From DASRDE01 sp035652755 (GTDB lineage: Bacteria; Vulcanimicrobiota; Vulcanimicrobiia; Vulcanimicrobiales; Vulcanimicrobiaceae): a stretch of 33,149 nt of DNA. Positions 1-8,078 of the stretch are shown piece by piece; positions within the stretch are counted from its first letter, which is position 1; each line of letters opens with the position of its first letter. The notes below the pieces were generated by a model, which saw only the letters and a program-made list of their open reading frames with translations, was not told where the DNA came from and searched no databases. The position numbers and the translations under genes were made by a program. The stretch lies in NCBI GenBank assembly GCA_035652755.1, contig DASRDE010000357.1, forward strand, positions 1-33,149. Direction: 5' to 3'.

Positions 1-366
1 CGCGGCTACGGATGGTGGATCGCGGAGATCAAGGAGTCCGGAACATTCGCCGGCTCCATCGCGCTAATCGAGGTTTCTTTCGAAGCGCACTTCACGCCGG
101 CAACCGAGATCGGCTGGCGCCTTGCATACCAGCAGTGGGGCAACGGGTACGCGACCGAAGGCGCGGCCGCGGCCCTGCGCTTTGCTTTTGAGGTACTGGG
201 CCGCCGCGAAGTCGTGGCGATGACGGCCGTCGACAACGTACGATCGCGGCGCGTCATGGAGCGCCTGGGGATGACGCACGATCCGCGCGACGACTTCGAC
301 CATCCGCGGCTGCCAAAGGGGCACCCCCTCGAGCGGCACGTGCTGTACCGCGCGCGTCCGGCTTAG
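1..366 (+). CDS. GNAT family N-acetyltransferase (5' truncated by window edge)
   Basis: The reading frame is open from the first base and ends at TAG 364-366, so only the C-terminal 121 residues are present. They match the RimJ/RimL-like GNAT fold. The stretch EIGWRLAYQQWGNGYATEGA is the typical acetyl-CoA-binding loop of this family (GWRL, then a G-x-A-T-E-A-like turn). It is followed by the helix-strand pair RREVVAMTAVDNVRSRRVME and the RLGM motif that closes the fold. Such enzymes transfer acetyl from acetyl-CoA to an amine, often a protein N-terminus or a small molecule; the substrate cannot be read here. The gene converges on the TlpA-like gene, and the two stop codons overlap in TTAG (363-366). 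The start and any promoter lie outside the window. Confidence 0.85.
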   Translation, partial: RGYGWWIAEIKESGTFAGSIALIEVSFEAHFTPATEIGWRLAYQQWGNGYATEGAAAALRFAFEVLGRREVVAMTAVDNVRSRRVMERLGMTHDPRDDFDHPRLPKGHPLERHVLYRARPA

Positions 367-932
367 GTTCCCTCGTGCATCGCTTTGAGCATGCCTTCGA
401 TCTTGTGAACCAGTTCGGTCCGCCCCATCGCTCCGCGGCGGTAGCAGCTGAGCAGCCCGTTGTCCCATAAGAAGAGGGAGACCGGGAAGACGATGTTCTG
501 ATTGCTGACGCTGTTCGTCTGCACGCGGTGCAGGATGGTTTCGGCCTCCATCACGATCGGATACGAGATGTGGAAGCCGTCGCGATATCGGCGAACAGTG
601 TTGTCGGTCTCTCCGTAGTTCAAGCCGATGACGCGAAAGCCCGCGTCGTAATATTTGGTGTACAGATCCTGCAGATCGGGCTGCTCGGCCTTGCACGGGC
701 CGCACCACGTCGCGAAAAAGTTCAGCAAGACGATCTTGCCCAGGTAATCCTTCAAGTCGACGTCCGGAGCGTCCAGCGCGCGCTGTTTGAACTCGATCCG
801 CTGGTCGTAACGCAGCGCGGGATTGTCGTCGCACTGGTCGAGCGGATCGGCCGGCTGCGGAGCCGGCGAAGCGGGAACCAATGCGGCAGCGCCGGACGTC
901 AAAAGGCCGGCCAGAAAATCAAATCGATACAC
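363..932 (-). CDS. TlpA/ResA-like thiol-disulfide oxidoreductase
   Basis: 189 residues. The N-terminus (about residues 1-22) is hydrophobic and reads as a signal peptide or anchor, so the protein probably acts outside the cytoplasm. The thioredoxin-fold active site WCGPC lies at residues 76-80, preceded by IVLLNFFATW as in the AhpC/TSA-Redoxin (TlpA, ResA) family. Family members reduce disulfides in apocytochromes or copper-site proteins, or act as peroxidases; nothing nearby fixes the substrate. The start is GTG at 932, with GAGGG about 9 nt upstream. It lies 27 nt downstream of the GT39 gene on the same strand, so the two probably share a transcript. A conserved cis-Pro region (IVFPVSLFLW) follows near residue 150. 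Confidence 0.85.
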   Translation of the reverse strand: MYRFDFLAGLLTSGAAALVPASPAPQPADPLDQCDDNPALRYDQRIEFKQRALDAPDVDLKDYLGKIVLLNFFATWCGPCKAEQPDLQDLYTKYYDAGFRVIGLNYGETDNTVRRYRDGFHISYPIVMEAETILHRVQTNSVSNQNIVFPVSLFLWDNGLLSCYRRGAMGRTELVHKIEGMLKAMHEGT

Positions 933-959
933 CCTTCTAACCCTCGGAAGTTGCTGCGG

Positions 960-2639
960 TCAGATTTCGCGCGCGTCCGTTTCCGTCCTGGCCGTCACGC
1001 GGCCGCGGTGTGCGCTGCCGCAACGCGCGCCGTCGTAAAGATAGAGCACGGCTTTTCCCCACCCCGCGATCAGCCGCCGGCGCCGGCCGAACGGAGGCGG
1101 ATCGGCATCTCTGCGCGCCACGAGCCACGCGCGGCGCGACGTGCAGAGCACGCCGGCGGGCGAGTACGGGGCGCGAAGCGTGTAGACGGGCGGTGAGGTG
1201 TAGAACACGAGCGCATTCCCGCCGGCGACGTCGCCGATGGCGATAGCGTCGCCGGCATGCCGCCGGCGTTCGATGATCGAGGCCAAGTGCGGTACGGGCT
1301 TAAACGCTTCGGCCTGGGGCAATGCGACGACCGCGATCAGCGTGACCGCAACGAGCATCGAGGCAGCCAGCGCATATGGCGCGGCGGTGCGCCGGCGGCG
1401 TGTCAGCAGCAGGCAGAAGGCGCCGACCGAGCCGGCCGCAATTGCGGCGGCGACATAGAGCGCGTCGGTCGCAGCCCCGCGCAGGTCGCCGGTCAGCCGG
1501 TTTTCGCGAGAGAAGATTTCGATCGCCACTCCGAGGAGCAGCATAGTCACCGGGACGGCAGCCGCGGAGAAGCGCAGCGCGTGCGTGCGGGCGAGCTCGA
1601 CGGCATCGTCTATATAAAGCGCCGCAAGCACCGCGAGCGCCGGAAACTCGAGCGCGATGTAGTTGGGAAGTTTCGTTCTAGCGCAACTGAAGAACAGCAG
1701 CGGCACGACGGACCACACGATCGCCAGGCGCATCATCTGCTGCGCGTTACGCTGACCTTCGTCCGTCGGCCGAACCCGGACCGCGCCCGCAGCGAACGCG
1801 ACGGCCGACGGAAGGAACGCAATCCATGGAAAGAACCCCAGCACGACGACGGGCAGATAATACCAGAACGGACCGCTTTGATTCTCGATCGTTCCGGTGT
1901 AGCGGCCGAAGGTGTAGTGACCGATGAGCTGCGCGAGCGATCCCAAGCCGGTTCGAGCCGCCAGCGCTCCCAGCCACGGCGCGACGATCGCGGCGAAAAT
2001 AACCACGCCGCCCAACCACGCGCGCCACGACGGCCAATGTGCGCGCGATGCGTGCGACTCCCATGCGAAATACGGCAAGATCACGAGCAGCGACACGATG
2101 GGCGCCACCGGACCCTTGGCCAAGAAACCGAAAGCGGCCGCAACCCACCCATAGATGAAGTACCGATCGCGTCCGGTTTGAATCGCGCGAAACCACCAAA
2201 AGATCGTGAGCGCGATCGCGAGATCGAGCAGCGCGTCCATAATGGCCAAACGCCCGACGATCGCCTGCATCAAACACGTCGAAAGAATGACGGCCGCGTA
2301 AGAACCGGCGCGGAAACCGGCCTGGCGCGTGACCGCGTACCCGGTCATGCCGCCCATCGCGATAGTCGCCAGAGCCGAGGGCAGGCGAAGCGCGAAGGTG
2401 CCGATGCCGAACATTTTTGCGCAGACCGCGGCAATCCAAAAATAGAGCGGCGGCTGAACGAACCACGGCGCCCCGTTGAAGTGCATGACGACCCAGTCGT
2501 GGGTGAGCAGGATCTCGCGCGCCACTTCTCCGTACGCCGTCTCGCTATTATCCCACAACGTACCGCTGCCCAGCCCGGGGATCGTGACCAGTGCGCCGGC
2601 CGCGGCGCCGATGAGCGCCGCGCGCCAAGGGTTCTGCAT
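960..2639 (-). CDS. GT39/ArnT-like polytopic glycosyltransferase
   Basis: About 559 residues from ATG 2639; a second ATG at 2675 would add 12 residues. The architecture is that of GT-C glycosyltransferases of family 39/83. A first transmembrane helix is followed by an extracytoplasmic loop with acidic residues (WDNSETAYGEVAREIL), then a QPPLYFW motif equivalent to the K/Q-PPL-x-x-W motif of ArnT/PMT enzymes. Around ten more hydrophobic helices and a soluble C-terminal part follow. Such enzymes transfer a sugar from a polyprenyl-phosphate donor to lipid A, a protein or a cell-envelope glycan at the outer face of the membrane. Acceptor and donor are unknown. It is divergent from hemC with only 44 nt between starts and is followed by the TlpA-like gene. 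The open frame extends upstream to 2924 but then overlaps hemC antisense, so I rejected that longer form. Confidence 0.85.
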   Translation of the reverse strand: MQNPWRAALIGAAAGALVTIPGLGSGTLWDNSETAYGEVAREILLTHDWVVMHFNGAPWFVQPPLYFWIAAVCAKMFGIGTFALRLPSALATIAMGGMTGYAVTRQAGFRAGSYAAVILSTCLMQAIVGRLAIMDALLDLAIALTIFWWFRAIQTGRDRYFIYGWVAAAFGFLAKGPVAPIVSLLVILPYFAWESHASRAHWPSWRAWLGGVVIFAAIVAPWLGALAARTGLGSLAQLIGHYTFGRYTGTIENQSGPFWYYLPVVVLGFFPWIAFLPSAVAFAAGAVRVRPTDEGQRNAQQMMRLAIVWSVVPLLFFSCARTKLPNYIALEFPALAVLAALYIDDAVELARTHALRFSAAAVPVTMLLLGVAIEIFSRENRLTGDLRGAATDALYVAAAIAAGSVGAFCLLLTRRRRTAAPYALAASMLVAVTLIAVVALPQAEAFKPVPHLASIIERRRHAGDAIAIGDVAGGNALVFYTSPPVYTLRAPYSPAGVLCTSRRAWLVARRDADPPPFGRRRRLIAGWGKAVLYLYDGARCGSAHRGRVTARTETDAREI

Positions 2640-2683
2640 CGCCGAGAGTTTTGGGCGTCTGCGCAGCGAACTCATGCGGGAGA

Positions 2684-3832
2684 ATGAAAGGTGACGGCGA
2701 CGTCGTGATCGAGGCCGCGCGCACGCTGGAGCGAATGCGCGACTACTTGCATGCGGGCGTGCCTCATCGCCAGCGTGCCGAAATCTTCGCGCGCCTCTCG
2801 CGGCTGCCGCTGGAGGAACTCGCGTCGATGAACCCGGTGCAGGCCGAACATGCGGTGGAATCGGCGGCCCGCGCGCTTTCCGATCCGCAACCCGCCGCGC
2901 AAGAAGGCGCGCTCGTCTGCGCAACGCGTGCCAGCGCGCTCGCCCTCACGCAGACGCGCCTGGTGGCCTCACGTCTGGCGCGCAGCGGCATTCCGACGAC
3001 GATTCTAAAAGTCAGCACCACCGGCGATCGCATTCAAGATCGCCCTTTGGCCGCGATCGGATCGCAAAGCCTGTTCGTCAAAGAGCTGGAGATCGCGCTG
3101 CGCGACGGGCGCGCGCACTATGCGGTCCATTCGTGCAAAGATCTTCCGAGTACCATTCCTTCCGACATGGTCATCGCGGCGATCACCGCGCGCGAAGATC
3201 CTCGCGACGCATTTTGCAGCGAATCGTTCCCGAGCTTCCAGGCATTGCCGCGCGGCGCGCGCGTCGGCACGTCGAGCTTGCGCAGACGCGCGCAGCTTTC
3301 GGCGATGCGATCCGATCTCGAATATGCGGATTTGCGCGGCAACGTGGATACGCGTCTGCGCAAGCTGCGCGAAGGCCAGTACGACGCGGTGGTGCTCGCG
3401 TGCGCCGGCTTAGCTCGCCTGGACGCGCGCGCGCGTTATACGGTCCCGTTTTCCGTCGAAGAGATGGTGCCGGCCGCGGGGCAAGGCGCGCTTGCGATCG
3501 AGATCCTCGCGGGTTCCACATTTTCCGACGCTTTGCGCGGCGCGCTCAACGACGCAGAGGCCGAACGCGCGGTGCTGTGCGAACGGGCTGCGCTGGCGGA
3601 ACTGCGCGGCGGGTGCCAAGCGCCCATCGGCATCCACGCGCGATGCGAAGGCGATACGTTGTCCGTGGCCGGCGCCGTAGCGGCGCCCGACGGCAGCATC
3701 CTCGTGCGCGAACGCCTCGAGGCTCCCGCCGCGGGTCTGGCCCAAGCCCGCGCCCTCGGCGTGCAGCTCGCGCGCGCTCTGCTCACGCTGGGCGCGGAGC
3801 GGCTGCTCGCCGCACCGAAGGACGGCGCATGA
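2684..3832 (+). CDS. hemC: Porphobilinogen deaminase (hydroxymethylbilane synthase) with N-terminal extension
   Basis: 382 residues from ATG 2684; an alternative GTG at 2705 has AAAGGTG about 11 nt upstream. The enzyme polymerises four porphobilinogens into hydroxymethylbilane in the cytoplasm. The HemC body begins near residue 79 (CATRASALALTQT). It has the KTxGD-like segment STTGDRIQD, GSQSLFVKELE, the catalytic-Asp motif HSCKDLPS, the substrate-binding arginines SSLRRRAQL, and the dipyrromethane cofactor cysteine C311 in ELRGGCQAPIG. The family is normally about 300-315 residues. Here about 70 mostly helical residues precede the fold, and no start codon exists close to the canonical N-terminus, so the extension is probably translated. 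It is the first gene of the tetrapyrrole operon, and its TGA overlaps the hemB ATG as ATGA (3829-3832). Confidence 0.93.
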   Translation: MKGDGDVVIEAARTLERMRDYLHAGVPHRQRAEIFARLSRLPLEELASMNPVQAEHAVESAARALSDPQPAAQEGALVCATRASALALTQTRLVASRLARSGIPTTILKVSTTGDRIQDRPLAAIGSQSLFVKELEIALRDGRAHYAVHSCKDLPSTIPSDMVIAAITAREDPRDAFCSESFPSFQALPRGARVGTSSLRRRAQLSAMRSDLEYADLRGNVDTRLRKLREGQYDAVVLACAGLARLDARARYTVPFSVEEMVPAAGQGALAIEILAGSTFSDALRGALNDAEAERAVLCERAALAELRGGCQAPIGIHARCEGDTLSVAGAVAAPDGSILVRERLEAPAAGLAQARALGVQLARALLTLGAERLLAAPKDGA

Positions 3833-4821
3833 TTCAGACGCGCCTTCGTCAGACCATGCGGCCGCGCCGGCTGCGGCGTACGTCCGCGCTGCGAGCGCTC
3901 GTGCGCGAACACCGCGTCGATCCGTCGCAGCTCGTGCAGCCGCTGTTCGTCGCCGAGCGCGATGCGGACGCCGGTCCGATCGCGTCGATGCCGGGCATTG
4001 CGCGGCACACCGTCGCGGGAGCCGTTCAGGAGACGGGCGTGCTGGCGGCGCTGGGCATTCACGGCGTGCTGCTCTTCGGAATTCCGGAGAGCAAGGACGC
4101 GCTGGCAAGCCGCAACTACGATCCGAACGGCGTGGTGCAGAACGCGGCGCGGGCGATAAAGACCGCGTACCCGCACGTCGTCGTTATCGCGGATCTGTGC
4201 AACTGCGAATACACCGACCACGGCCATTGCGGGGTGCTGGACGCTTCCGGCGACGTGGACAACGACGCGACGGTCGAGATTCTGGCTCGAACGGCCGTAA
4301 CGTATGCGCGAGCGGGCGTCGACGTGGTGGCGCCGTCCGACATGATGGACGGCCGCGTCCGCGCGATTCGGGAAGCGCTCGACGGCGAAGGTTTCGAACA
4401 GACGGCGCTGATGGCGTACAGCGCCAAATACGCATCGGCGTTTTACGGACCGTTCCGCGAAGCCGCCGATTCGGCGCCGCAGTTCGGCGATCGGCGCACG
4501 TATCAGATGGATCCGCCGAACGTTCGCGAGGCGCTCCGCGAGATCGCCTTGGACGTCGACGAGGGCGCGGACGTCGTCATGATCAAACCGGCGCTCGCAT
4601 ATCTGGACGTCGTGCGCGCCGCGCGCGATCGCTTCGACGTGCCGATCGCGGTCTATAGCGTGAGCGGCGAATACTCGATGCTCAAGGCCGCCGCGCAGAA
4701 CGGCTGGATCGACGAGCAGCGCGCGGTGGACGAAACGTTGAGCTGCTTTGCGCGCGCGGGCGCGGACGTCATCATCACCTACTTTGCAAAGGATTTTGCC
4801 GCGCGCCATGGCGCGCGATGA
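3829..4821 (+). CDS. hemB: Delta-aminolevulinic acid dehydratase (porphobilinogen synthase)
   Basis: 330 residues, normal family length. It condenses two 5-aminolevulinates to porphobilinogen. The two active-site lysines are visible at K200 (YSAKYASAFYGPFR) and K253 (MIKPALAYLD), close to the E. coli positions. The metal-site segment DLCNCEYTDHGHCG contains the three cysteines of the zinc-dependent class, so this is a zinc-type rather than a magnesium/aspartate-type enzyme. The start ATG overlaps the hemC stop (ATGA), indicating translational coupling. Its own TGA (4819-4821) lies inside the beginning of mobA. The first 25 residues are Arg-rich, as in many HemB proteins. Confidence 0.96.
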   Translation: MIQTRLRQTMRPRRLRRTSALRALVREHRVDPSQLVQPLFVAERDADAGPIASMPGIARHTVAGAVQETGVLAALGIHGVLLFGIPESKDALASRNYDPNGVVQNAARAIKTAYPHVVVIADLCNCEYTDHGHCGVLDASGDVDNDATVEILARTAVTYARAGVDVVAPSDMMDGRVRAIREALDGEGFEQTALMAYSAKYASAFYGPFREAADSAPQFGDRRTYQMDPPNVREALREIALDVDEGADVVMIKPALAYLDVVRAARDRFDVPIAVYSVSGEYSMLKAAAQNGWIDEQRAVDETLSCFARAGADVIITYFAKDFAARHGAR

Positions 4822-5383
4822 CGTCGGCGTCGTCATTCTCGCCGGCGGAGAGGCGACGCGCTTGCCCGGGAAACTCGAATTGGATGCCGGCGGCGAGCCG
4901 CTGCTCGCGCGCGTCTACCGCAACGTCGCCCCGATCGGCCCCGTGTATGTCTCGGCCAATCGGACCTTTCCCGCCGCGCTCGACGAATCGCTGCGCTGTC
5001 CGATCGTGATCGATCGCTCGCCGGGACACGGGCCCCTTTCGGGCCTGGTTTCAACGTTTGCGCACGTACGCCAGCGCCGCGTCTTCGTGGTCGCCGGCGA
5101 TGCCCCGTTCGCCGGCCAGCGCACGGCCCAAGAGCTGCTCGCCGCCTGGGAAGCCGGCATCGACGCGGTCGTGCCGGTCGACGGCCAAGGACGGCTGCAA
5201 CCCCTGTGCGCCGTCTACGACCGCGCCGCTTTCCTGGCCGCTGCCTCGGATCTGGCGGCACGGTCGGGAGGCGTCGCAGCCGCCGTCGAACGTCTGCGGA
5301 CCAAACGAATTCGTCTGAGCGACGAGAGCGCGCTGGCCAACGTCAACACGGCGTCGGATCGGCACTCGCTCCTGCAGCGCTAA
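4808..5383 (+). CDS. mobA: Molybdenum cofactor guanylyltransferase (MobA-like)
   Basis: 191 residues from ATG 4808, overlapping hemB by 14 nt. The nucleotide-binding loop of the MobA/GlmU-type NTP-transferase fold is at residues 11-22 (LAGGEATRLPGK). Further MobA features are the GHGPLSGL motif, FVVAGDAPF (catalytic Asp) and GRLQPLCAVYDR. MobA adds GMP from GTP to molybdopterin to make the bis-MGD or MGD cofactor. The loop is slightly unusual: MobA commonly has LAGGxSxRMGxDK, while here RLPGK is followed by LELDAGG. A related CTP/GTP-dependent nucleotidyltransferase is therefore possible, but QPLCAVY strongly favours MobA. It is embedded between hemB and hemL. An fdhD gene (23347) elsewhere in the window also points to molybdoenzymes in this organism. 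Confidence 0.85.
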   Translation: MARDDVGVVILAGGEATRLPGKLELDAGGEPLLARVYRNVAPIGPVYVSANRTFPAALDESLRCPIVIDRSPGHGPLSGLVSTFAHVRQRRVFVVAGDAPFAGQRTAQELLAAWEAGIDAVVPVDGQGRLQPLCAVYDRAAFLAAASDLAARSGGVAAAVERLRTKRIRLSDESALANVNTASDRHSLLQR

Positions 5384-5408
5384 AGTAAAGAAGGACATCG
5401 AAGGGACC

Positions 5409-6713
5409 GTGCGTTTCGAGCGCTCCATCTCCGCGTTTGCACGCGCCCGCGGCATTATTGCCGGCGGCGTCAACTCTCCCGTGCGCGCATTCCGCGCGGT
5501 CGGCGGATCGCCGGTCTTCTTGAAGAGCGGCGCCGGCGCGTACGTGACCGACCTGGACGGGCACGAATATATCGATTACGTGCAGTCGTGGGGACCGCTG
5601 CTCTTCGGCCACGCGCACGCTCCGGCGGTAAAGGCCATCACACAGGCCGCGCAGCGCGGCAGTTCCTTCGGCGCGCCGACCGAGGCGGAATCGGAGCTCG
5701 GCGAGCTGATCCGCTCGTTCATGCCGTCGCTCAAGCGCGTCCGTTTCACCTCCAGCGGAACCGAAGCGACGATGAGCGCGGTGCGGCTCGCGCGCGGCTT
5801 TACCGGCCGTTCGAAGATCGTCAAGTTCGCCGGCTGCTATCACGGGCACGGCGACGCGTTTTTGATCGCGGCAGGCAGCGGGGCGCTCACGAACGGTGCA
5901 CCCAACTCGCCCGGTGTCACGGCTGGCGTCGCCGGCGATACGATCGTGCTGCCGTTCAACGATGTAGGCGCGGTTGCTCGGGCATTCGATGCAAATCCCG
6001 GGCAGATTGCGGCGATCATCGTCGAGCCCTATGCGGGGAACATGGGCCTGGTCACCGCGCGCGAAGGCTATCTGCAGCAGCTGCGCACGCTGTGCACGCA
6101 GCACGGCGCGCTGCTGATCTTCGACGAAGTGATGACGGGATTTCGCGTCGCGGCCGGCGGCGTGCAGCAACTCGAAGCGGTTACGCCGGATCTGACGACG
6201 CTGGGCAAAGTCATCGGCGGCGGACTGCCGGTCGGGGCCTTCGGCGGGCGCGCGGAGATCATGGCCGAACTTTCGCCGGACGGCGCGGTGTATCAAGCGG
6301 GCACGCTCAGCGGAAATCCGCTCGCCATGGCGGCCGGAATCGCGGCCCTGCGCGAGATTCAAAAGGACGTGACCTTGTACGATCGGCTCGAAGTACTCGC
6401 GCGGCTGCTCTGCGACGGCCTGCACGAGGTCTTTGAAAAGCATGCGGTGCCGCATTGCAGCGCATATGCGGGGTCGATGTTCTGTACGTTCTTTACCGCA
6501 GGTCCGGTGACCGGCTTGCAGTCGGCAATGCAGAGCGACACATCGCTGTATGCGCGCTACTTTCACGCGATGCTCGAACGCGGAGTCTATTTGGCGCCGT
6601 CGGCGTTCGAAACGGGGTTCATCAGCGCCGCCCATACGACCCGGGAGATCGAACGGACGATCGCCGCAGCCGATGACGCGCTGGCATCGGCCGCCGCGCA
6701 GGCTCGCCTATGA
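5409..6713 (+). CDS. hemL: Glutamate-1-semialdehyde 2,1-aminomutase
   Basis: 434 residues. This PLP enzyme converts glutamate-1-semialdehyde to 5-aminolevulinate, the second committed step of the C5 pathway. Recognisable family segments are the N-terminal IIAGGVNSPVRAF, DLDGHEYIDYVQSWGPLLFGH, the SGTEATMSAVRLARG phosphate-binding region, KFAGCYHGHGDAFL, the Asp motif LIFDEVMTGFR, and the PLP lysine K267 in TLGKVIGGGLPVGAFGG. The start is GTG 5409, 25 nt after mobA; A/G-rich ribosome-binding candidates (AAGGA 5391-5395, AAGGGA 5401-5406) precede it. No terminator separates it from mobA, so it belongs to the same operon. Confidence 0.96.
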   Translation: MRFERSISAFARARGIIAGGVNSPVRAFRAVGGSPVFLKSGAGAYVTDLDGHEYIDYVQSWGPLLFGHAHAPAVKAITQAAQRGSSFGAPTEAESELGELIRSFMPSLKRVRFTSSGTEATMSAVRLARGFTGRSKIVKFAGCYHGHGDAFLIAAGSGALTNGAPNSPGVTAGVAGDTIVLPFNDVGAVARAFDANPGQIAAIIVEPYAGNMGLVTAREGYLQQLRTLCTQHGALLIFDEVMTGFRVAAGGVQQLEAVTPDLTTLGKVIGGGLPVGAFGGRAEIMAELSPDGAVYQAGTLSGNPLAMAAGIAALREIQKDVTLYDRLEVLARLLCDGLHEVFEKHAVPHCSAYAGSMFCTFFTAGPVTGLQSAMQSDTSLYARYFHAMLERGVYLAPSAFETGFISAAHTTREIERTIAAADDALASAAAQARL

Positions 6714-6771
6714 TTGCGATAAAACCGCTACCGGAAGGACTCCGGGCCCCTCTACGCTGCAAGAAGCCGTC

Positions 6772-8055
6772 ATGCCGCTAGTCTGTCTGGGACTCTCCCA
6801 CCACACCGCGCCGGTCGAAGTGCGCGAACGTCACGCCTTCCCGGCCGCGCGCATGGGCGCCGCGCTGGTCGCATTGCGCGACTACGAAGCCGTGCGCGAA
6901 GCGGTGATGCTGCAGACGTGCGGACGCTTGGAGATCTACGCCGACGTTTCCGACTACGAGGCCGGCGCCGCGCAATTGAAGTCGTTCCTGTTGAACTTCC
7001 GGCACGGAACGGTTGCCTACGATCTCGAGTCATATCTCTACACGCTGCTCGGGCGCGGCGCGGTCGAGCATCTCTTCCGCGTGAGCACCGGACTGGACTC
7101 GATGCTCATCGGCGAAGCCGAGATCTTAGGGCAGGTCAAAGACGCGTATATTGCCGCACAGGAAGCGGGCTCGCTCGGCAAGACGCTGCACCGGCTCTTT
7201 CGCGAGGCGATGAGCGCCGGAAAATCGGCGCGTTCGCAGACACGGATTAGCGACGAGTCGGTTTCCGTCGCAACGGCCGCGATCGAGCTGGCAAAGGCGA
7301 AGTTCGGATCGCTGCAAGACCGCAGCGTCGTGCTCATCGGCGCGGGAAAGATGGGCCGGACGGCGGCAAAACGGCTGCGCGCGGAAGGTACGCAAAATCT
7401 CGTCATCGCCAACCGCACTGCCAAGAACGCGCAAGAAGCGATCGGCGAAATCGGCTTCGGCCATGCAGTCGAGTTTGCAGGATTGAGCGACGCGCTCACC
7501 AGCGCCGACATCGTCGTGACGTCCACCGGCGCGCCGCAGTTCGTGCTCACGCCGGAGATCGTCGCCAAAGCGATGGTGCGCCGCGCCGAACAGCCGCTTT
7601 TCATCGTCGACATCGCGGTGCCGCGCGACGCGCATCCGGACATCGCGCAGATCCCCAACGTGACGCTGATCGACATCGACGGCCTCAAATCGCGCGTCGA
7701 CGAAAAGCTGCAAGTCCGCCGCGAGGCCGTCCCCCACGTCGAAGAGATCGTCGAGGAGTTCGTCGAGCGGTTCGGACACTGGTATCAATCCCGCGTCGCC
7801 GTTCCGGTCATCGCGTCCCTGCACAAAAAAGCCGAACGCATCCGGTCGGCCGAGCTCGAGCGCCTGTTCGCGCGGTGTCCGGAGCTGACCGAACGCCAAA
7901 AGATGCTGGTTACCGGCATGTCGATGACGATTATCTCCAAGCTCTTGCATACGGTCGTCACCAAGATGCGCGAACGTGCGGCCGTCAATCACCCCGATGC
8001 GCTCGATCACGCGCGCGTGCTGGGTGAACTTTTCGAGCTGAACGTCGGGGAGTAG
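6772..8055 (+). CDS. hemA: Glutamyl-tRNA reductase
   Basis: 427 residues from ATG 6772 (LVCLGLSHHTAPVEVRE follows immediately, which fixes the start). It reduces glutamyl-tRNA(Glu) to glutamate-1-semialdehyde with NADPH and feeds HemL. Seen: the SHHTAPVEVRE tRNA/substrate motif, catalytic Cys C50 in LQTCGRLEIYA, the signature GLDSMLIGEAEILGQVKDAY, a Rossmann loop GAGKMGRTAAKRL, and a helical C-terminal dimerisation domain (about residues 325-427). The residue after the catalytic Cys is Gly; most bacterial enzymes have TCNR there. The gene ends in TAG within GTAG (8052-8055), directly abutting the hemD frame. Confidence 0.95.
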   Translation: MPLVCLGLSHHTAPVEVRERHAFPAARMGAALVALRDYEAVREAVMLQTCGRLEIYADVSDYEAGAAQLKSFLLNFRHGTVAYDLESYLYTLLGRGAVEHLFRVSTGLDSMLIGEAEILGQVKDAYIAAQEAGSLGKTLHRLFREAMSAGKSARSQTRISDESVSVATAAIELAKAKFGSLQDRSVVLIGAGKMGRTAAKRLRAEGTQNLVIANRTAKNAQEAIGEIGFGHAVEFAGLSDALTSADIVVTSTGAPQFVLTPEIVAKAMVRRAEQPLFIVDIAVPRDAHPDIAQIPNVTLIDIDGLKSRVDEKLQVRREAVPHVEEIVEEFVERFGHWYQSRVAVPVIASLHKKAERIRSAELERLFARCPELTERQKMLVTGMSMTIISKLLHTVVTKMRERAAVNHPDALDHARVLGELFELNVGE

Positions 8056-8078
8056 CGCCGGTTCTTTCCGGGCGAACG

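Noticed and set aside
1257..2687. 476-codon open frame antisense to the GT39 gene
   Set aside because: Arg/Asp/His-rich low-quality composition typical of an antisense shadow in GC-rich DNA; the opposite strand carries clear GT39 motifs.
2640..2924. N-terminal extension of the GT39 gene up to 2924
   Set aside because: It would run antisense through the hemC start region, is Arg/Ala-rich without a GT39 counterpart, and ATG 2639 sits right before the first transmembrane helix.
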